Assembly: GCA_018340805.1 (NCBI GenBank)
Contig: JACMZG010000032.1
Coordinates: 7,402,855 to 7,466,854, forward strand
Origin: Microvelia longipes
Taxonomy: Eukaryota > Arthropoda > Insecta > Hemiptera > Veliidae
Direction: 5' to 3'
Length of the DNA: 64,000 bases
In this document: positions 59,718 through 64,000 of the stretch, one piece after another
Layout: the number at the start of each line of letters is the position of its first letter
Numbering within the stretch: position 1 is the stretch's first letter
The notes under the pieces: generated by a model
Databases searched by the model: none
Told to the model about the DNA's origin: nothing
What the model saw: only the letters and a program-made list of their open reading frames with translations
Program-made: the position numbers and the translations under genes

Positions 59718-60900
59718 CTGCATTTGTTCAAAACAAACATCGTCAACAACCTACGCCATACAGTCCACCACTCAAACCATATGGAGTAGTATATTCCATT
59801 CCTACAAATACAAAATCAATTTTCATCCTATGTTCCCCACAGAATTCTAATAAAAATTGGCTAATTTGTCAAAGAAAATGCTCAAAACTTAGCAAACATA
59901 AAGTAAGCTTCAAGTAAGTGCACTTATTTGCACCATATGTACATATTGATACATGTACATATTGATACATGTACATATTGATACATGTACATCATATTTA
60001 TCAATGTATAATCTATTTTGATAAAAATAAATAATAAGTTGTAACGCTACGAGTCAGATTACTAAACAAATGATTGATAAGCAAGAACGGATTCATTTCA
60101 AAGAAAATTTGCCCAGCTTGCAGACCTCTGCCCCAGAAATTTTATAAGTTAAGCTCCATCTTTCAGTTTTAAGTTTAGATTGGGTCATAGAATAAATATG
60201 AGCTACGAGCTAAAACTCGTAAGAGTAGCTCCTCAAACCTAGGATGTTGTGTAAAAGGGAGATTGCACTACTTTAAATCTGATACCTAGTTGTCCCTCAG
60301 TCGAGAGGCTTTATTTGTTATTTCAAAAATATTTAGTAAGTGTTTGTACTGCTTGCACCGGTAGATCCATGTTAAATTTTCCCTTCAAGATATTTTCGGA
60401 CACATTCTTTTAAACAGAAAAATAAAATATGTTAATTTTAAGTGTGCTTTAGCCTGCGGGAGTTAACAATAAGATAATAACACAGAATAAGCTTTCAATA
60501 TGAATGTGTCTCAATACAAGGAATCAACATGGAATGGAATTAATCTAATAGTTATTGGTATTTGGTGATCCTTATAACCTTTTGTACAAACCCTGAGAAA
60601 TGAGTTAGATTTGAAACATTTGCATCCATTTCAACCTTTTAGAGAGAGTTTGACAATGAGAAAGAATCATGTTGTCAGAAATATAAGTGAAATTAATCAA
60701 CAGTAATTTTGATTGGAGAGCAAAATGAAATTCTGTCAGAAGATTTATTGTGTGACTTTCACGTCACACCACGTTCATATCAAACCTATGAATATTTTTA
60801 AAAATATATTAATCAAATATATTTAATATTTTTCATGATTTTTAAAAAGTAAAAATAAAAAAGAGTAGTGCAATAACATCTAATCCATCTATTGATAAAA
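59718..60900. other. Upstream of first recognised exon; unassigned
   Basis: A three-copy 18-bp repeat (TGTACATATTGATACA) lies at about 59,938-59,993. No convincing 5' exon was seen; the missing N-terminal exon could be here or further right. Confidence 0.4.
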
Positions 60901-61021
60901 CATTTTTTTTGTCATAAATGACCATATTTGTGCCAAGTTTCAAAAAGGTTGTCACCTACTACCCTCAATTTTGACACATATTTGACAGTTAGCAGATGTA
61001 TAGTAAACACGGGTTAAAAAG

Positions 61022-61076
<55 letters not shown>

Positions 61077-61083
61077 TATATAT

Positions 61084-61119
<36 letters not shown>

Positions 61120-61137
61120 GTGTGTGGTGTGTGCACG
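61022..61137. repeat. (TA)n-(TG)n compound microsatellite
   Basis: About 65 bp TA followed by about 50 bp TG. The minus-strand open frames here are products of it. Confidence 0.95.
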
Positions 61138-61518
61138 CGCCGCAAAAGTTATAGACACAATAACTAACAGAGACTTTGTCAGATGAGGATGAAATTTGGC
61201 ACAAAAATGAAGCTCATGGACAATACAGAACCTGGACGGACACCATAGAACTCATTGTAAATAAAATATGAATGACATCAGTAAAGAAGTGAATGCCCTT
61301 CTAGAAAGTGCTCTACATATTATACATGTATTGAAATCATACAGTTAACGATCTCCTACACCCAGTAACAGCTTTAATAGTGATTTTCGTATGAATTTGT
61401 TAACAAATAAAGTGAATATATTCAAGATGAGTAGATAATAAAATGTCTCAGCTTCTAAAAATAAATTAAATTGCTTTCTAAAAGTGTAATTTTGTACCGA
61501 GTTATAAAATATCTAAAG

Positions 61519-61946
61519 GTCCAAGAGCCAGACCTGAAAAAATGTCACTCATTTGTACCACTTTAAACCAAATTTTGCTGAAAATGTACCTTTAATTATG
61601 AAGAAAAAACATAGTCTGCCAATTCAGAGTGGAGCCCTGGCTTTTTGCGCATTTTTTTTGGCCATTTAACAAATGTCATAACTTTAGTTGTATTTATCTG
61701 ATTTTGACAGAAACACACTCGTTTTATAGAAAATTTTATCAGCTTTAAAAAATGTTCTCTTCATGTTTTGCACACGACCTACAGGGAACCACTTATTACA
61801 AGAAAACTGGAATTTGTGTGATTTTCTAATATTTTGAGAGAGCGCATTCATATGCTTTTCCTTCATAATTTAAGGTATATTTTCAGAAAAATTTGGTTTA
61901 AAGTAGTACAAAATAAGTCACATTTTTTCAGGTGCAGCTCTTGGAC
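61519..61946. mobile_element. Foldback element, family B (copy 2)
   Basis: Ends GTCCAAGAGCCAGACCTGAA and CAGGTGCAGCTCTTGGAC are inverted; shares ACATAGTCTGCCAATTCAGA and TTTGCACACGACCTACAGGG with 15,009-15,701. Part of the left arm is deleted. Confidence 0.75.
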
Positions 61947-62027
61947 TATAATAGTGAGTATTATCTCTGTACTGCAATGGTGAAGTGAACTGGTGAATCA
62001 CATTCAAGTAAGAGGGATATTAATATA

Positions 62028-63227
62028 GAGATATATTACTAGAGGAAGCATAGCCTATCTCAATGCATTGAGAGCCTTGAAACATCTTGTCAGGGCTATC
62101 GTGGTAAGAGTCAGTTAAGGTCACAATATATCATCCACACTACAGTCAACACAATTCACGATTCAAAGTCCGTAGCAACGCCACCGTCGCTGATAAGAAA
62201 TTGATAACGAAAGGGTGATCGTTGTTAAAGTACTTATGGGGATTTTCTGGTTTCTTATTTGTGACGATATTTCTTTAAATTTTTATCAAAGTGCTTTAAT
62301 TTAACTAATTTAGGGCATATGAACTCAGTAGAATCACAATTTCATTGAAAAATAGCGTTTTAATGGGTTGTCACGAGTATTTAAATTGAGTGATAAGAAG
62401 ATGAAGATCATAATATAGTGTTTTATTTTATTTATTGTTAATTGATGTTACTTTTAAATAATTTTAGTTTGCACAAACACACAAAATTACCTTTTAATTG
62501 CATTGAATAGTTTAAATTAATTGTTACAGGTATTTAAATTAACTGACAACAAGCCGATTTTCATAGTAATGGTGTTTTAATTTATTAATCAATTTTATTT
62601 ACGCACTAAAATAATTAATAACTCCATAAATTCACTTTTTGTAAAATGTTTGTTTAAATTATCCGTTTAGGGTTTTATTATTTCTGGGTTAAATCGGACG
62701 AATCAAAGTCTGTAGTGATAAGAGCCTGATTCTATATTTAAAATCCTGGAATTATCGAAATATTTATCTATGAAATATTTGCAATTTTTTTAGCACTGAT
62801 AGTGGTTCTAATAATTTTTATTACATTTATCACAAATTCACAAACAATAAATAAATAAAAGAAGAATTTTTATCGGCTCCCATACTAATCCTATGATAAA
62901 AAAATTTTTGATGACCCTTTCGTTTTCCCGCTATTGGTATTGCCAACCTTACAACTATCTCTTTGAATCGCGAATATGATTGTGAGAGACTCGCAAGGAA
63001 ATCAAAACTCGGTAGTATCAAATGATTTGTGTCAATTATCTGGTTTTGACACATTATTAGTGTTTAGTTTTGTATTTGAATCATTATATTATTTATAAGT
63101 TATTTTATTATATATAAGTTACAGTAATTTCGTACTGTTTATTGCATTATATAATTAGTTGGTGTACAGGTTACTTTTTCAATGTTTCAAAATTCAGTCT
63201 ATAGGGTCTCTCTAGTAATAACATCTC
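62028..63227. mobile_element. MITE family D, 1.2-kb copy, TA-flanked
   Basis: Begins after TA with GAGATATATTACTAGAGGAA and ends TCTCTCTAGTAATAACATCT-C before TA. Inner inverted pair: CACGATTCAAAGTC near 62,157 and GAATCGCG near 62,965, and GAAAGGGTGATCG / TGACCCTTTCG. No intact transposase; the minus frame at 62,830-63,054 is not recognised. Confidence 0.65.
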
Positions 63228-64000
63228 TATGGCAACAAACTGTCTTTTGATAACCAGACAAACTCATACGGGTAAATCTATAGATGACTTAATCTTATAA
63301 TTAAATTAAAAGAGAATGCAAGATGTTTCCAATGGGCTTTGCAGTGGTTTAAGACAGATGTGTCGTAACCCTCCTGCAGTCATTGCCGATCTGGTCAGCA
63401 TTGCTAACTCCTAGAGGGAATAGTTCTAGAAGCCAGCATAGAGGAAACTTTGCTTTCAACAATTTTTCATTGATTTTAAATTCATTTAAGTAGAACAAAA
63501 TAGAGTCACACAAGTACTTACTTAGAAAATTTAGTACGTTTAATTCCAAGATTCTTACTAAAATTTAGTAAGTAACTAAAGTTCTAAAAAGTAACTAAAT
63601 TTTAAGTACTTTTAAAACACTTTAAATTTACTTATATTATAAAATAAGTTAAACAAAAAAATATCCACCACCCACAAAGTAAAAAAAAATTAGAAAAAAA
63701 AATAGACAAAAAAGTTAGTAATCAAAAAATATTTACAGTCTATGGTTAGATTTCCCAAAAAATAAAAAAAATAAGTAGAATACCTGAAGGAACTTGAAAA
63801 ATAATGTAACTAAAATAAAATCAAGTTATAATATTTCAAATTAATGTCCTATATGCCTTTTCTTAAACCACCTAGAGAAAACACAATAATATTGAAATAA
63901 GTTAACAAATTAGCTTTATTTATGAAAATATCTGCATTTATATGGTAGGCATTTCCCCATGTAACATCTTAAAACTTTTTGCAAATCACCAGCGGTACCC
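63228..64000. other. Right edge, AT-rich, unassigned
   Basis: Short direct words (TTTAGTAAGTAACTAAAGTT type) around 63,530-63,610; no gene or defined element. Confidence 0.35.

Noticed and set aside
62830..63054. Candidate first exon of the PLEKHM2-like gene
   Set aside because: The 74-codon frame lies inside a TA-flanked repeat element, shows no RUN-domain N-terminus and has no donor in the right phase that I could support.

Overview
This is a eukaryotic, animal-type window. It is AT-rich, its genes are split by introns, and most of the sequence is transposons and tandem repeats. I see no bacterial gene layout. The eL37 protein, the non-LTR retrotransposon tails and the DNA-transposon fragments all look arthropod, probably insect. 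The order cannot be fixed from the sequence.

Two host genes lie in tandem on the minus strand. (1) RpL37 (ribosomal protein eL37) occupies 3,918-14,674. It has four coding exons that join in phase to a complete 92-residue protein. The first coding exon holds only the ATG and lies behind a 5'TOP-like pyrimidine tract. (2) A large gene at 22,675-59,717 has 17 coding exons whose phases agree at every junction, giving 4,614 nt (1,537 residues plus stop). It encodes an N-terminal RUN domain, a long low-complexity middle, a GRAM/PH-like module, a PH domain and a C-terminal PH-like tail. This is the architecture of PLEKHM2/SKIP, the Arl8-kinesin-1 lysosome adaptor. The 5' end of the gene (start codon and the first part of RUN) was not found and may lie in 59.7-64 kb or beyond the window. 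The middle region carries several unusual protein features: seven basophilic-kinase-like (R-x-x-S) sites, a 14-residue repeat, a heptad repeat and a KRVSF PP1-docking motif.

Layout: 0-3.9 kb, LINE remnant, dispersed repeats, palindrome cluster, mariner-like MITE. 3.9-14.7 kb, RpL37, with introns holding a 'gcgagcgaagcgagcc' satellite, a Merlin-like DNA transposon and a LINE tail. 14.7-22.4 kb, intergenic, with foldback elements and elements flanked by 8-bp target duplications. 22.4-59.7 kb, the PLEKHM2-like gene. Its introns hold LINE fragments, MITEs and minisatellites, including a ~6.9-kb array (42.8-49.7 kb) in which nearly every ~75-bp unit carries a TGAGTCAGCA (AP-1/Maf/NF-E2-type) motif. 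59.7-64 kb, repeats and unassigned sequence.

The two genes have no evident joint pathway; they are simply neighbours. The window is most informative as a record of transposon activity. Four elements have clear 8-bp target-site duplications, two have TA duplications, and there are Merlin- and Harbinger-like coding remnants and several foldback families. Many differences between tandem units are single-base indels, so long-read assembly error should be kept in mind.
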